NCBI GenBank assembly: GCA_965644295.1
Contig: CBFFRP010000219.1
Span: forward strand, 1 to 64,000
Direction: 5' to 3'
Source: Paraphysomonas bandaiensis
Taxonomy: Eukaryota; Chrysophyceae
Length of the DNA: 64,000 nt
A program made the translations under genes and the position numbers. The notes under the pieces were generated by a model. It made no database searches, was not told the DNA's origin, and saw only the letters and a program-made list of their open reading frames with translations. Shown here in pieces: positions 1 to 11,000 of this stretch (within the stretch, counting starts at the first letter, position 1; every line of letters starts with the position of its first letter).

Positions 1-3000
1 TGGCACAGCTGAGGGAACTACTGATGGCAATGAGGTAGGTACTGATGTAGGAAGAGATGTGGGTAAGGAGGTAGGGATCGAGGTCGGTATCGAGGTTGGA
101 ACACAGGTCGGTATTGATGATGGGACTGAGGATGGCATTGTTGTAGGAATAGACGTCGGTACACTACTTGGCACAGCTGAGGGAACTACTGATGGCAATG
201 AGGTAGGTACTGATGTAGGAAGAGATGTGGGTAAGGAGGTAGGGATCGAGGTCGGTATCGAGGTTGGAACACAGGTCGGTATTGATGATGGGACTGAGGA
301 TGGCATTGTTGTAGGAATAGACGTCGGTACACTACTTGGCACAGCTGAGGGAACTACTGATGGCAATGAGGTAGGTACTGATGTAGGAAGAGATGTGGGT
401 AAGGAGGTAGGGATCGAGGTCGGTATCGAGGTTGGAACACAGGTCGGTATTGATGATGGGACTGAGGATGGCATTGTTGTAGGAATAGACGTCGGTACAC
501 TACTTGGCACAGCTGAGGGAACTACTGATGGCAATGAGGTAGGTACTGATGTAGGAAGAGATGTGGGTAAGGAGGTAGGGATCGAGGTCGGTATCGAGGT
601 TGGAACACAGGTCGGTATTGATGATGGGACTGAGGATGGCATTGTTGTAGGAATAGACGTCGGTACACTACTTGGCACAGCTGAGGGAACTACTGATGGC
701 AATGAGGTAGGTACTGATGTAGGAAGAGATGTGGGTAAGGAGGTAGGGATCGAGGTCGGTATCGAGGTTGGAACACAGGTCGGTATTGATGATGGGACTG
801 AGGATGGCATTGTTGTAGGAATAGACGTCGGTACACTACTTGGCACAGCTGAGGGAACTACTGATGGCAATGAGGTAGGTACTGATGTAGGAAGAGATGT
901 GGGTAAGGAGGTAGGGATCGAGGTCGGTATCGAGGTTGGAACACAGGTCGGTATTGATGATGGGACTGAGGATGGCATTGTTGTAGGAATAGACGTCGGT
1001 ACACTACTTGGCACAGCTGAGGGAACTACTGATGGCAATGAGGTAGGTACTGATGTAGGAAGAGATGTGGGTAAGGAGGTAGGGATCGAGGTCGGTATCG
1101 AGGTTGGAACACAGGTCGGTATTGATGATGGGACTGAGGATGGCATTGTTGTAGGAATAGACGTCGGTACACTACTTGGCACAGCTGAGGGAACTACTGA
1201 TGGCAATGAGGTAGGTACTGATGTAGGAAGAGATGTGGGTAAGGAGGTAGGGATCGAGGTCGGTATCGAGGTTGGAACACAGGTCGGTATTGATGATGGG
1301 ACTGAGGATGGCATTGTTGTAGGAATAGACGTCGGTACACTACTTGGCACAGCTGAGGGAACTACTGATGGCAATGAGGTAGGTACTGATGTAGGAAGAG
1401 ATGTGGGTAAGGAGGTAGGGATCGAGGTCGGTATCGAGGTTGGAACACAGGTCGGTATTGATGATGGGACTGAGGATGGCATTGTTGTAGGAATAGACGT
1501 CGGTACACTACTTGGCACAGCTGAGGGAACTACTGATGGCAATGAGGTAGGTACTGATGTAGGAAGAGATGTGGGTAAGGAGGTAGGGATCGAGGTCGGT
1601 ATCGAGGTTGGAACACAGGTCGGTATTGATGATGGGACTGAGGATGGCATTGTTGTAGGAATAGACGTCGGTACACTACTTGGCACAGCTGAGGGAACTA
1701 CTGATGGCAATGAGGTAGGTACTGATGTAGGAAGAGATGTGGGTAAGGAGGTAGGGATCGAGGTCGGTATCGAGGTTGGAACACAGGTCGGTATTGATGA
1801 TGGGACTGAGGATGGCATTGTTGTAGGAATAGACGTCGGTACACTACTTGGCACAGCTGAGGGAACTACTGATGGCAATGAGGTAGGTACTGATGTAGGA
1901 AGAGATGTGGGTAAGGAGGTAGGGATCGAGGTCGGTATCGAGGTTGGAACACAGGTCGGTATTGATGATGGGACTGAGGATGGCATTGTTGTAGGAATAG
2001 ACGTCGGTACACTACTTGGCACAGCTGAGGGAACTACTGATGGCAATGAGGTAGGTACTGATGTAGGAAGAGATGTGGGTAAGGAGGTAGGGATCGAGGT
2101 CGGTATCGAGGTTGGAACACAGGTCGGTATTGATGATGGGACTGAGGATGGCATTGTTGTAGGAATAGACGTCGGTACACTACTTGGCACAGCTGAGGGA
2201 ACTACTGATGGCAATGAGGTAGGTACTGATGTAGGAAGAGATGTGGGTAAGGAGGTAGGGATCGAGGTCGGTATCGAGGTTGGAACACAGGTCGGTATTG
2301 ATGATGGGACTGAGGATGGCATTGTTGTAGGAATAGACGTCGGTACACTACTTGGCACAGCTGAGGGAACTACTGATGGCAATGAGGTAGGTACTGATGT
2401 AGGAAGAGATGTGGGTAAGGAGGTAGGGATCGAGGTCGGTATCGAGGTTGGAACACAGGTCGGTATTGATGATGGGACTGAGGATGGCATTGTTGTAGGA
2501 ATAGACGTCGGTACACTACTTGGCACAGCTGAGGGAACTACTGATGGCAATGAGGTAGGTACTGATGTAGGAAGAGATGTGGGTAAGGAGGTAGGGATCG
2601 AGGTCGGTATCGAGGTTGGAACACAGGTCGGTATTGATGATGGGACTGAGGATGGCATTGTTGTAGGAATAGACGTCGGTACACTACTTGGCACAGCTGA
2701 GGGAACTACTGATGGCAATGAGGTAGGTACTGATGTAGGAAGAGATGTGGGTAAGGAGGTAGGGATCGAGGTCGGTATCGAGGTTGGAACACAGGTCGGT
2801 ATTGATGATGGGACTGAGGATGGCATTGTTGTAGGAATAGACGTCGGTACACTACTTGGCACAGCTGAGGGAACTACTGATGGCAATGAGGTAGGTACTG
2901 ATGTAGGAAGAGATGTGGGTAAGGAGGTAGGGATCGAGGTCGGTATCGAGGTTGGAACACAGGTCGGTATTGATGATGGGACTGAGGATGGCATTGTTGT

Positions 3001-5084
3001 AGGAATAGACGTCGGTACACTACTTGGCACAGCTGATGATGGGACTGAGGATGGCATTGTTGTAGGAATAGACGTCGGTACACTACTTGGCACAGCTGAG
3101 GGAACTACTGATGGCAATGAGGTAGGTACTGATGTAGGAAGAGATGTGGGTAAGGAGGTAGGGATCGAGGTCGGTATCGAGGTTGGAACACAGGTCGGTA
3201 TTGATGATGGGACTGAGGATGGCATTGTTGTAGGAATAGACGTCGGTACACTACTTGGCACAGCTGAGGGAACTACTGATGGCAATGAGGTAGGTACTGA
3301 TGTAGGAAGAGATGTGGGTAAGGAGGTAGGGATCGAGGTCGGTATCGAGGTTGGAACACAGGTCGGTATTGATGATGGGACTGAGGATGGCATTGTTGTA
3401 GGAATAGACGTCGGTACACTACTTGGCACAGCTGAGGGAACTACTGATGGCAATGAGGTAGGTACTGATGTAGGAAGAGATGTGGGTAAGGAGGTAGGGA
3501 TCGAGGTCGGTATCGAGGTTGGAACACAGGTCGGTATTGATGATGGGACTGAGGATGGCATTGTTGTAGGAATAGACGTCGGTACACTACTTGGCACAGC
3601 TGAGGGAACTACTGATGGCAATGAGGTAGGTACTGATGTAGGAAGAGATGTGGGTAAGGAGGTAGGGATCGAGGTCGGTATCGAGGTTGGAACACAGGTC
3701 GGTATTGATGATGGGACTGAGGATGGCATTGTTGTAGGAATAGACGTCGGTACACTACTTGGCACAGCTGAGGGAACTACTGATGGCAATGAGGTAGGTA
3801 CTGATGTAGGAAGAGATGTGGGTAAGGAGGTAGGGATCGAGGTCGGTATCGAGGTTGGAACACAGGTCGGTATTGATGATGGGACTAGGTGGCATTGTTG
3901 TAGTGGCATTGTTGTAGGAATAGACGTCGGTACACTACTTGGCACAGCTGAGGGAACTACTGATGGCAATGAGGTAGGTACTGATGTAGGAAGAGATGTG
4001 GGTAAGGAGGTAGGGATCGAGGTCGGTATCGAGGTTGGAACACAGGTCGGTATTGATGATGGGACTGAGGATGGCATTGTTGTAGGAATAGACGTCGGTA
4101 CACTACTTGGCACAGCTGAGGGAACTACTGATGGCAATGAGGTAGGTACTGATGTAGGAAGAGATGTGGGTAAGGAGGTAGGGATCGAGGTCGGTATCGA
4201 GGTTGGAACACAGGTCGGTATTGATGATGGGACTGAGGATGGCATTGTTGTAGGAATAGACGTCGGTACACTACTTGGCACAGCTGAGGGAACTACTGAT
4301 GGCAATGAGGTAGGTACTGATGTAGGAAGAGATGTGGGTAAGGAGGTAGGGATCGAGGTCGGTATCGAGGTTGGAACACAGGTCGGTATTGACGATGGGA
4401 CTGAGGATGGCATTGTTGTAGGAATAGACGTCGGTACACTACTTGGCACAGCTGAGGGAACTACTGATGGCAATGAGGTAGGTACTGATGTAGGAAGAGA
4501 TGTGGGTAAGGAGGTAGGGATCGAGGTCGGTATCGAGGTTGGAACACAGGTCGGTATTGATGATGGGACTGAGGATGACATTGTTGTAGGAATAGACGTC
4601 GGTACACTACTTGGCACAGCTGAGGGAACTACTGATGGCAATGAGGTAGGTACTGATGTAGGAAGAGATGTGGGTAAGGAGGTAGGGATCGAGGTCGGTA
4701 TCGAGGTTGGAACACAGGTCGGTATTGATGATGGGACTGAGGATGGCATTGTTGTAGGAATAGACGTCGGTACACTACTTGGCACAGCTGAGGGAACTAC
4801 TGATGGCAATGAGGTAGGTACTGATGTAGGAAGAGATGTGGGTAAGGAGGTAGGGATCGAGGTCGGTATCGAGGTTGGAACACAGGTCGGTATTGATGAT
4901 GGGACTGAGGATGACATTGTTGTAGGAATAGACGTCGGTACACTACTTGGCACAGCTGAGGGAACTACTGATGGCAATGAGGTAGGTACTGATGTAGGAA
5001 GAGATGTGGGTAAGGAGGTAGGGATCGAGGTCGGTATCGAGGTTGGAACACAGGTCGGTATTGACGATGGGACTGAGGATGGCA
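1..5084. repeat. 168-bp tandem repeat array, about 30 copies
   Basis: A conserved landmark (gtgggtaaggaggtag) recurs every 168 bp from 59 to 2915, again from 3146 to 3818 and from 3998 to 5006, giving 30 copies. Most units look identical base for base. Exceptions are an extra 63-bp partial unit near 3033-3095, a 12-bp in-frame insertion near 3886-3910, and point variants near 4391, 4577, 4913 and 5063. The unit length is a multiple of three and all changes keep the minus-strand PT frame open. The array continues off the left edge. Confidence 0.97.
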
Positions 5085-6177
5085 TATCAGATGGTGATAT
5101 GGATGGGTTATCAAGGATGGGAACGGTTGGTCTGATGGTTGGCTGGCGTTTTTTTCTATGGGGTTTATTAAAGCGGCGTCTAGTTGGTCTAGGTGTAGGT
5201 TCAGATGCACAACTAATAGTTGGCAATGTCGTTGGCGAATTCTTTGACGGAGGTATGGTTGAGGGTATACACGTGGGGGCGAAGGTTGGGGCATCTATTG
5301 GTGTCAATGATGCCATATTAGAAGGTAGTACGGACGGGTTATCGAGGATAGGAACTGTGGGTCTGACCGTAGGCCTGTTTTTTTTGTGGGGTTTATTAAA
5401 GCGACGTCGGGTTGGTCTGGGACTAGTTCTGAGATCCGTAGTGGTGGGCCAAATTGTTGGATAGAGTACATCTTTCTTCGAGGGCCGCTGCGACTTATGC
5501 CTCTTCTTTCGTTTGTAACCACTATCGCTATATTCATCTGTGGGAATTTTCCCAGACAGAAAGAGGTCAGAAGGGTTCAGTGACACAGCCGTCCGACGTG
5601 TAGGCATCAGTGAAGCATATTCTCCAACAACAGGGCGCCAGTTCAAGCATCTGTCCGCAGATACTCGATGCATAGTGTCAAAACAGATGCACATCGTTCC
5701 ATCAATATCACATCTCCCCATCCAGTTGCATGAGCTATCTACTTTTCCTGGGTTGCAAAAGGGACCATTTTCCAATCGTCTTTCGCTGTGACGTACAGAA
5801 CACCTCTCTTTTGACGAGTAGAGGACATTATCATCGCACTGACATCCCATTCCAGAAGCTAAACACGTACCACGGTTGTTACAATATGTTCTGTCCCCAG
5901 CGACACACACTGCTAACTCCGTACCATTGGTGTGAATTCGTAAGACACTGTGCACATCGGAATACCATTTACGACATCTGTCAGTAGAAGAGCGATGTTT
6001 GAAATCAAAACACATACAAAACGAGCCAGTTTCATCACAAATTCCCATCCAGCCACACAGTTCGTCAACTCGTGAGGGATTGCAAAAAGACGGGCTCTTG
6101 ACTGGGTATGAGAGTGTTGGGGATAACTCAATCAGAGCCGCAGAACAAACCATTAGAAGCAGATGACATGATATCAT
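1..6177 (-). CDS. Secreted EGF-like / PT-repeat surface protein, 3' end beyond window
   Basis: Read on the minus strand from ATG at 6177, the frame stays open for 2,059 codons to the window edge without a stop, so the C terminus is missing. Residues 1-19 (MISCHLLLMVCSAALIELS) look like a signal peptide. Three six-cysteine EGF-like modules follow at about 32-68, 91-126 and 141-177, with near-identical spacing C-x7/8-C-x5-C-x6-C-x-C-x11-C. A linker (about 180-360) carries two diverged copies of a basic block (RPTRRRFNKPH). From about 362 onward there are some 30 copies of a 56-residue unit made of 14 tetrapeptides of type P-[TS]-x-x, each with a single Cys (PTCVP). PT/PS arrays of this style are known on surface proteins of diatoms and other stramenopiles. 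A cell-wall or adhesion role is inferred. No intron is needed. Confidence 0.85.
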   Translation of the reverse strand, partial: MISCHLLLMVCSAALIELSPTLSYPVKSPSFCNPSRVDELCGWMGICDETGSFCMCFDFKHRSSTDRCRKWYSDVHSVLRIHTNGTELAVCVAGDRTYCNNRGTCLASGMGCQCDDNVLYSSKERCSVRHSERRLENGPFCNPGKVDSSCNWMGRCDIDGTMCICFDTMHRVSADRCLNWRPVVGEYASLMPTRRTAVSLNPSDLFLSGKIPTDEYSDSGYKRKKRHKSQRPSKKDVLYPTIWPTTTDLRTSPRPTRRRFNKPHKKNRPTVRPTVPILDNPSVLPSNMASLTPIDAPTFAPTCIPSTIPPSKNSPTTLPTISCASEPTPRPTRRRFNKPHRKKRQPTIRPTVPILDNPSISPSDMPSSVPSSIPTCVPTSIPTSIPTSLPTSLPTSVPTSLPSVVPSAVPSSVPTSIPTTMSSSVPSSIPTCVPTSIPTSIPTSLPTSLPTSVPTSLPSVVPSAVPSSVPTSIPTTMPSSVPSSIPTCVPTSIPTSIPTSLPTSLPTSVPTSLPSVVPSAVPSSVPTSIPTTMSSSVPSSIPTCVPTSIPTSIPTSLPTSLPTSVPTSLPSVVPSAVPSSVPTSIPTTMPSSVPSSIPTCVPTSIPTSIPTSLPTSLPTSVPTSLPSVVPSAVPSSVPTSIPTTMPSSVPSSIPTCVPTSIPTSIPTSLPTSLPTSVPTSLPSVVPSAVPSSVPTSIPTTMPSSVPSSIPTCVPTSIPTSIPTSLPTSLPTSVPTSLPSVVPSAVPSSVPTSIPTTMPLQQCHLVPSSIPTCVPTSIPTSIPTSLPTSLPTSVPTSLPSVVPSAVPSSVPTSIPTTMPSSVPSSIPTCVPTSIPTSIPTSLPTSLPTSVPTSLPSVVPSAVPSSVPTSIPTTMPSSVPSSIPTCVPTSIPTSIPTSLPTSLPTSVPTSLPSVVPSAVPSSVPTSIPTTMPSSVPSSIPTCVPTSIPTSIPTSLPTSLPTSVPTSLPSVVPSAVPSSVPTSIPTTMPSSVPSSIPTCVPTSIPTSIPTSLPTSLPTSVPTSLPSVVPSAVPSSVPTSIPTTMPSSVPSSAVPSSVPTSIPTTMPSSVPSSIPTCVPTSIPTSIPTSLPTSLPTSVPTSLPSVVPSAVPSSVPTSIPTTMPSSVPSSIPTCVPTSIPTSIPTSLPTSLPTSVPTSLPSVVPSAVPSSVPTSIPTTMPSSVPSSIPTCVPTSIPTSIPTSLPTSLPTSVPTSLPSVVPSAVPSSVPTSIPTTMPSSVPSSIPTCVPTSIPTSIPTSLPTSLPTSVPTSLPSVVPSAVPSSVPTSIPTTMPSSVPSSIPTCVPTSIPTSIPTSLPTSLPTSVPTSLPSVVPSAVPSSVPTSIPTTMPSSVPSSIPTCVPTSIPTSIPTSLPTSLPTSVPTSLPSVVPSAVPSSVPTSIPTTMPSSVPSSIPTCVPTSIPTSIPTSLPTSLPTSVPTSLPSVVPSAVPSSVPTSIPTTMPSSVPSSIPTCVPTSIPTSIPTSLPTSLPTSVPTSLPSVVPSAVPSSVPTSIPTTMPSSVPSSIPTCVPTSIPTSIPTSLPTSLPTSVPTSLPSVVPSAVPSSVPTSIPTTMPSSVPSSIPTCVPTSIPTSIPTSLPTSLPTSVPTSLPSVVPSAVPSSVPTSIPTTMPSSVPSSIPTCVPTSIPTSIPTSLPTSLPTSVPTSLPSVVPSAVPSSVPTSIPTTMPSSVPSSIPTCVPTSIPTSIPTSLPTSLPTSVPTSLPSVVPSAVPSSVPTSIPTTMPSSVPSSIPTCVPTSIPTSIPTSLPTSLPTSVPTSLPSVVPSAVPSSVPTSIPTTMPSSVPSSIPTCVPTSIPTSIPTSLPTSLPTSVPTSLPSVVPSAVPSSVPTSIPTTMPSSVPSSIPTCVPTSIPTSIPTSLPTSLPTSVPTSLPSVVPSAVPSSVPTSIPTTMPSSVPSSIPTCVPTSIPTSIPTSLPTSLPTSVPTSLPSVVPSAVPSSVPTSIPTTMPSSVPSSIPTCVPTSIPTSIPTSLPTSLPTSVPTSLPSVVPSAVPSSVPTSIPTTMPSSVPSSIPTCVPTSIPTSIPTSLPTSLPTSVPTSLPSVVPSAVP

Positions 6178-6639
6178 TATTTCCAACTATTAAAATCCCC
6201 ATTAAAAATAGATAGTCATCTGCTTCATCTTTCACAGCACAGATCTCTTGACCCGCCGGGTCAATCGAATCAATCATATCACGCTTATGGATCATAGTAA
6301 TAATATCTGCAGCTCACAGATTCTACTGGTAATGGGGACCTCACAGCAGTACAAGAGAGTAACAACACAGAGAAGCACTCAAAGAAGTCGCTCTTCTTGA
6401 GGTCTGTGTGTATATGTGTGTGCTGTGGATATGCATGTCTAGATGTTGAGCACTGGGAGGGTGTATTCCATTCTATGTATACCGGTATACTCTACCGTAT
6501 AGTATGAAACCTGTGTCGAAATGCTGTATATGCAGATCATACGGCAGTATTCGTATTGTAGATACAGTTTAGATATTCAGATACTGTACAGCAGTACAGA
6601 GTTGGACAGAGCAGTTTGCCGCATCCAGCAGTGGAATTA

Positions 6640-6778
6640 GCCGAACGAACGGATCTAGTCCATATATGCGCGATGTCTTCACCTAACCCCTCATACCTCT
6701 ATTACCAGAAACAGTCTAATGTTTTAATAAGGATTCAGTGAAGATATCCCGAATATTGATTAGATCCGTTCGTTGGGC
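6640..6778. mobile_element. Short inverted-repeat element (MITE-like)
   Basis: The ends are inverted copies about 20 bp long: gccgaacgaacggatcta at the left and, reverse-complemented, gcccaacgaacggatcta at the right. The interior of about 100 bp has no open frame. No clear target duplication is visible, so it could also be a regulatory hairpin. Confidence 0.45.
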
Positions 6779-7024
6779 ACGTATAGAAGATCTGTGTGAC
6801 ACCGTAGATAAGGGACACGATATCTCCATATGACATGCGTCACATGTAGAGCCCTCTACACAACCACGACATTAATTTGTCTGGTCAAGAATATTTCACT
6901 GTATTTGGTTATATGATGCACACTTCTCTCTGAAAGTACTTCTCTACTACTGAAGGAACAGACACACACACACGACGACGAAAATTTTCTTTTCAATTTC
7001 CTTTCTTTTCATCTAACATTTCTC

Positions 7025-7209
7025 ACATTTATATCAGGGAAATAGCATGGTTTGTGTGTTGGAATGGTGAAAATTCATATTTTCGTCAAGAGAGGGTTTG
7101 GTCATAAAAAGTAACTGATCATTTCCTCCTGTATCATTTTCACCATTCCAACACACAACATTTTCACCATTCCAAAACACAAGCCATGCTATTTCCCTGA
7201 TGTAAATGT
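7025..7209. mobile_element. Inverted-repeat element with about 50-bp arms
   Basis: The left arm begins acatttatatcagggaaata. The right arm ends with its near-perfect complement (tatttccctgatgtaaatgt). Similarity continues inward for about 50 bp through a caccattccaacacac motif, which is partly duplicated on the right. Non-coding; compatible with a non-autonomous DNA transposon. Target duplications are not obvious. Confidence 0.55.
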
Positions 7210-8002
7210 TTCAATGACTTCAAAAGACACAAACAATTTATTATCTAGGATAAAATTAAAACAGTGCATTTGACATCCTTATAGTGTATAGCCAATGCTG
7301 CTTAAGAGAGTAGAATTTCGGTGGTGCTACTATGCCATGCTTTGTATCTCCCAGTGCACGGAGCACTTGAGGGGGACATGAATCACGCAATTTTCAAGCA
7401 GGCTACTGTATATACCGGCACCCTCTTACGGTAGTATTGTATTATACAATCGATGCTTCTCTGTTGCGAGAGTCAAATAACTCTCATGCTGAATATATTT
7501 TTGTGCTACTTTAAAATCTAAAATTATTCATTTACATTTAGTATACTTTATTGAAAATCGATATTTCAGTATAGTGTTAAAATTATGAGCACTGCGCCCG
7601 TACATGTCGGGCAGATGTGCAGCTGAACAGAGTGTAGCTAGATTTCTCTTTCAAATGTAGTGCACGTGCTCACAAAGTTGCACATGTGTAATGAACAATA
7701 CCTTTCAATTTAAAATACCACAGATGTGGGCAACTGCAGTACAAAATCTGAGGTTAGAAAACAATGCACAGCTGAGATGTAAGTTAATTACATAAAAAGA
7801 CTCTTACAAACCAACTGCAATATATATGTATTGCGTTTTCAGACGCATAATGTGATGGCGAGTGTACCGCATAATAACTACATTGTATGGTATACAACTA
7901 CTTGTGATGGCACAATGCAAGCCAATTCTAAATTCAACTAACACTGTCTAAAATTGCACTACGTTAAGTGATGTCATAGAGTACATTCCCCGCTAGTATG
8001 AG

Positions 8003-11000
8003 TTAAAGTTTGCAGTCGTCTGTCCCACTCAGCACTCTAACTACTTCTTGAGAAGTTGCTCCTTGAGAGAGTTCGACAGTTCGGGAACGCCGACGCTCAT
8101 TTTCCACAGCCGACTTCACTTTTTCTCTTTCACGGGCTCGGAGATATCGTTCTTTTGATTTCTGCACAATGAATTAGAAACACCACATTGTCGTTTCAAA
8201 CAGTGGAATACACACCTCATTTCCCTTCGTATTAAATATCTTCCATCTCTCCTGATCGGTGAATAACGTTTTTCGCTTTATTGCATCGCATCGTTCAGCT
8301 CGTGTTGTTTTTCGAAATAACTTGGAATAAGCATCACTGCTCTCTTTGGATAAATATCTCTTGGTGGACGGATCACTACCCCAACTATTTATTTGTTTTT
8401 CAGGCAACACTGTCTTGATAACAACCTGAACCGAGCCGCGTCCATTGTCTAGATTTATCCTATCCTCGTATCTACCATTTGCAATCCAAGTTTTCACTTT
8501 CTCATCGGAGATAATAGTCGACGCAATTATGTTATCTCTTCCTACACAAGAGTTAATTCCAATTCGTCCTATCTTCACTACACAAAGATTTACCTGTCAA
8601 AGTATCTCTATCAAGAATAGATACTGTCATATCCACAGCGTTGCTGAGGTCCAACTGGCTAATTGGAAATGTTAACGTAGCCTCAGAAAACACAAACGCG
8701 TTACTAGACTCTACAATGCACTGTCCTGTGTAATCTATAATATTCTGCAGACGAATTTGAACAACTGGAAGATGATTGCTCCCTAGATAGGGATTGATTC
8801 CAGAGAGTCTCACAATTCGGGCAGTGAATACACATTCATCAGAAGTAGCCTTAGGGTGCTGAAGTTCTTTGTACACAATGGGGTAACAAGGATCGCCATT
8901 ATCTTTTGTGCCAAGAGTAATTAATGTGCGTAAGCTAAATGTTTCTACAAGTAAGGTAGCTGCATATATCGGATAAATAATAGGAAAGAATATCACTATT
9001 CCCAAAAGCTCCGGTGCGATGGTAGTAAAATCTTCATATAAGATGCACGCGAAAAAGTACCGAACCAGCTCAATTATGGGGCCAGTGACAGATATCAGTA
9101 TTCCTAGAAACCAATCACTTATTGTACCCGTGATGCATATCACTGGATATTCGGAGACGCTGTGCTCACATTCGGAAGTCATGCACCAGCGCATGTAAAG
9201 AATTCGTGGATATTCAATTACACTAAACAATGCTGGCAATAAATTGAATGGTGGCGGTATCATTGAAAGCGGGTTACGTTCGTCTAAAAGTAAAAATGAC
9301 GAAACAATCGTCGCACGAGTAAACTGCCACTCTTCAAGCGCTTTCCGATCTAGTCTGTCATGGGTTGCAGACATGCGCGCGATAACAAGATTGAGTAGCA
9401 CCACAGCAGAAAATATGATATACGTCACTTCTACCGCGATACTGAGTTCACGAAACTGACTCCCGAATTCGTCGAACTGTTCATCGAACTCTGGATAGTT
9501 CGCGAACGCTGCATTGAACATTGAAAGGAATGTCCTCGTGCGGGTGCTAAAGTCTCCACTAGGGTAGTGCCTAGCCAGACTGTACATTGCCACACAAAAA
9601 CCAAATATACTTATAATAAAGATCACAGCAAACTTCAAAAGGTCCTGCATCATTGCGAACACCATGATAACCATATGACCTATTGGCTCATACGCGGAAA
9701 AGTAATTTAGCATGGATATGGACAGAAAAATAACCGCCAGGGCGTACGCAGCTCGATGATACACATTATCAACCAACTCCAAACCTATACCTGCTATAAC
9801 CAAAATAAAACCAATACAATCGATTCTATTCCACATCGAGTGGAAGTAATTAAATGCAGATGACACACTTGGAAATGCAACAAAAGTATTATCGCACAAC
9901 TCTCCTAACTCATAAAGAGATAGGGAAACAACAAAGAGATAGATGACATCGTTCAATATAGGAGATGCGTCGAAAAATACAGTCTTCCTTACAATCAAAC
10001 CAAGAAAAGTAAGCTTTGCCAACCCTTCCAAAAAGTACATACAGGCTGGACTAAACCGAAGGTAAAGAAAGTTCGTTTTTAAATGAATGATATTTTCGGC
10101 GCGATGGGATACTTTTTTTACGGGTAGAATTTTGTACATGACATCTCGTAGACTTCGCAAAAGGGGACGGTCGGTCAAGGTATCGCTATTTGACTGGCGC
10201 AGGAAGCCCCAATAGAGAGTATCCACAAATGAATTTACGTGCCCAGAATTGAAGACTTTGCTAACCATATTGTCAATGCACTTCGTAAGGGGGCCATCTC
10301 TAAAAGCGTGCGCATGTCGCACTAAGGATGGCATATAGTTGTGCTCCTTTAAGAATTTTTGTTGCGTATTCGGGTTGTCCATTGCGGTCGAACGAAAGCA
10401 CTCGAGAAGCATGCGCTCGACGACGTCTACATGTAAAAGGATGTCCATGCGCTCATTAGAACGAACTAGAGCCTCACGTCGAAACAAAGTCGCGAATTCC
10501 ACTAATTTATTCACCACATCTACATCAGTGAGGTGATTCGGAAAGGATGATTTGATTAAATCCGACAATAGAGGACACTTCTTCGATTCTTCCGCTTGAG
10601 TAGTGAAAACTTCCTCCATAGTCGAATTGACATCAACTATTTCACAGTCTGTATCGGCCATATCCGGGCGGTATGAACCATATTCTAGACAGTCATAAAA
10701 CGTGGACATGTGGTGATCAAGAATCGCAATACGACTATCCAGAGACTGAAGAAACCGTAAAAACACATCAAAATGAAAAGAATAAAACCCAGCTAATTGA
10801 ACTAAGACTGCAATAGAACGAGGCTTCGTAGATAGACGTCGAAACATTTCTCTCTGATCATCTTTTTTCCAGAGTACGTCGGGTAAAGTTGCATGTAACA
10901 TGTCACATATCTCCCCATTATCGTCTTTGCGCAACATGAAGTTTTCTGTTGCCAGCGTGATGTTACCATTCTTTAAGGCTTGTACAAGTGCATAAAATTT

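Larger units (their letters stand above)
6178..8002. other. Intergenic: 5' flank of the PT-repeat gene, 3' flank of the TRP-like gene
   Basis: No coding exon recognised. It holds two short inverted-repeat elements (6640-6778 and 7025-7209, listed separately) and a GTAC/TGTA-rich tract around 6410-6600 that includes the string acagcagtac at 6588. The rest is AT-rich unique-looking DNA. Confidence 0.6.

Noticed and set aside
1-5084. Possible CRISPR-like or centromeric satellite array.
   Set aside because: Units are contiguous without spacers, have a length divisible by three and preserve a coding frame with a signal peptide upstream, so it is a coding minisatellite.
59-5464. Plus-strand ORF of 1,801 codons with GxxV repeats.
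   Set aside because: It begins with GTG inside the array, has no N-terminal domain, and its unique end reads as low-quality sequence. The minus strand carries a signal peptide, EGF-like modules and PT repeats in one continuous frame.
8578-8593. A 16-nt intron in the TRP-like gene (GT...AG, restores the frame).
   Set aside because: A 52-nt intron sharing the same donor and ending at 8542 gives the same frame, matches the usual intron size here and restores the C2 Asp loop DRDTLTGRD, so no ultrashort intron is needed.
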